42,682 nucleotides of DNA from Oscillospiraceae bacterium (lineage in GTDB: Bacteria > Bacillota > Clostridia > Oscillospirales > CAG-272). The position numbers and the translations under genes are program-made. Of the stretch, positions 41,577 to 42,682 are shown one piece after another (positions within the stretch are counted from its first letter, which is position 1; each line of letters opens with the position of its first letter). The notes beneath the pieces were generated by a model. It made no database searches, was not told where the DNA came from, and saw only the letters and a list, made by a program, of their open reading frames with translations. The stretch lies in the NCBI GenBank assembly GCA_015064125.1, contig SVSV01000005.1, positions 1 to 42,682 on the forward strand. The letters run 5' to 3'.

Positions 41577-42682
41577 TGACTGCAGCAGGCATTATTTTTT
41601 CTAATATTCATGATGCGACCGTGCCCGAGCTGACCGGGCGCCGTACTATGGCGAGCATTCCCTTTGGCGGCAGATACCGTCTGATTGATTTTGCACTTTC
41701 CAACATGGTAAACTCGGGTATTACCAAGGTGGGCGTGATCACGCACTACAACTACCAATCCCTGCTTGACCATATCGGCAACGGCAAGGACTGGGACCTC
41801 GCGCGCCGCACGGGCGGCATTAAGATCCTGCCCCCCTTCATCACCGCTTACGATAATGCCGCCGCAGGGCGTGTGTATTCTACCCGTCTTGAGGCCCTGA
41901 TGGGGGTGATGAACTTTATTGACCGTTGCACCGAGGATGTGCTGGTGCTCTCGGACTGTGACGTTATCTGCAACGTGGATATTTCCGCTGTCATGAAGGC
42001 GCATGAGCAGAGCGGCGCGGATTTTACCGCCATTACCACCACCGTGGATACCGCACTTCAGACGCTTGATGACCATTCCGAGGTGCCTACCGTCAGCACT
42101 GACGGGCGCATCACCGATCTCGCCGAATACAGCGGACAGCAGGGAAAGGTCAAGATCTGTGCCGATATCTGGCTTGTTAACCGCACGTACCTCAAGCGCG
42201 TGGTGACCGAGGCCATCGCTCACGGCCATAAGAGCTTTTACAAGGATTTTATCCTGCGCAACCTGTCACACGACAAGTTTTATGCGTATGAATACGATGG
42301 ATTTTTTGCACGCATCAATTCACTTGAAAGCTATTTCAAGTGCTCGATGCGGTTGCTGGACCCTGTCAACCGCGTAAACCTGTTCTACCGCCGCAATCAG
42401 CCCATCTTTACCAAGGTGCGCAACTCGGTGCCTACCCGCTATGCAGGCGGCGCCAGGGTCAGCGGCTCGATGATCGCTGATGGGTGTGTGATCGAGGGAA
42501 CGGTTGAAAATTCCATACTCTTCCGCGGGGTAAAGGTCGGCAAGGGAACGGTCGTTAAGAACTCTATTCTGATGCAGGACACCGTGACGGGAGATAACGT
42601 GCGGCTTTCCTGTGTGATCACCGATAAGAACGTCACGGTGCGTGACGGGCGTGAGCTGTGCGGATGCGAAAGCATGCCGTTT
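41573..42682 (+). CDS. glgD: Glucose-1-phosphate adenylyltransferase subunit GlgD, 3' end beyond window
   Basis: Non-catalytic or regulatory partner of GlgC in Bacillota. The 370 residues in the window show the GlgD features: a degenerate nucleotide-binding start ([20 protein letters not shown] in place of the G-rich loop), [23 protein letters not shown], and a C-terminal beta-helix ([19 protein letters not shown]). The frame stays open to the last base; about a few residues are probably missing. Ribosome site GGGAGGTG within the end of glgC; the second ATG at 41576 is an alternative start. Confidence 0.94.
   Translation, partial: MMTAAGIIFSNIHDATVPELTGRRTMASIPFGGRYRLIDFALSNMVNSGITKVGVITHYNYQSLLDHIGNGKDWDLARRTGGIKILPPFITAYDNAAAGRVYSTRLEALMGVMNFIDRCTEDVLVLSDCDVICNVDISAVMKAHEQSGADFTAITTTVDTALQTLDDHSEVPTVSTDGRITDLAEYSGQQGKVKICADIWLVNRTYLKRVVTEAIAHGHKSFYKDFILRNLSHDKFYAYEYDGFFARINSLESYFKCSMRLLDPVNRVNLFYRRNQPIFTKVRNSVPTRYAGGARVSGSMIADGCVIEGTVENSILFRGVKVGKGTVVKNSILMQDTVTGDNVRLSCVITDKNVTVRDGRELCGCESMPF

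Noticed and set aside
1-42682. CRISPR arrays, tRNA or rRNA genes, prophage or integrase genes
   Set aside because: No regularly spaced direct repeats, no cloverleaf-like segments and no recombinase motifs were found while reading both strands.

Overview
The window looks like a chromosomal segment of an anaerobic low-GC-lineage Gram-positive (Bacillota, class Clostridia), probably a gut-type member. The grounds are the gene orders yybS-gdpP-rplI-dnaB, rimP-nusA-rnpM-ylxQ-infB and holB-ricT-trmN6-rsmI, the paired ADP-glucose pyrophosphorylase subunits GlgC/GlgD, a BadF-type dehydratase activase and an 8-iron ferredoxin. Near-consensus sigma-A promoters are common. I cannot name a genus from sequence alone. 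Base composition is moderately GC-rich in genes, with AT-rich intergenic DNA.

Layout. 1-0.55 kb: start of a Na+/alanine-glycine symporter gene (minus) behind a single-aptamer glycine riboswitch with a terminator. 0.6-3.4 kb: overlapping minus operon plsY, a SAM methyltransferase and ttcA. 3.5-5.5 kb: plus operon of an SGNH hydrolase and a FliB-like cysteine-rich protein, with two palindromes at its promoter. 5.5-7.6 kb: minus PAP2 phosphatase and ceramidase-like hydrolase. 7.7-10.0 kb: plus Wzz/BY-kinase-like fusion and a sugar nucleotidyltransferase. 10.1-11.1 kb: three tightly overlapping small unknown genes. 11.2-15.5 kb: dehydratase activase in two adjoining genes. 15.5-24.3 kb: minus block yybS-gdpP-rplI-dnaB-tilS-ftsH (membrane protein, c-di-AMP hydrolysis, ribosome, replication, tRNA modification, membrane proteolysis). 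24.5-30.2 kb: plus block rimP-nusA-rnpM-ylxQ-infB followed by a Nudix hydrolase.

30.2-31.65 kb is the one clearly accessory stretch. It holds an XRE repressor gene divergent from a SLOG-family gene, with two matching palindromic operators between them. The SLOG gene is dead: a 274-bp insertion with 17-bp terminal inverted repeats and an AT/ATA duplication interrupts it, and its 3' end also carries a frameshift. The stretch is bracketed by two related, inverted copies of a roughly 90-bp two-hairpin repeat, each placed just after the stop codon of the flanking housekeeping gene (Nudix and asd). This is the most unusual structure in the window.

31.7-38.1 kb: asd, rsmI, a signal-less amidase on the opposite strand, trmN6, a ferredoxin, ricT with a long basic N-terminal extension, and holB. 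The ferredoxin and the amidase interrupt an otherwise recognisable holB-ricT-trmN6-rsmI order. 38.3 kb to the end: glycogen operon glgB-glgC-glgD, the last gene cut by the window edge. No tRNA, rRNA, CRISPR array or intact transposase gene was seen.
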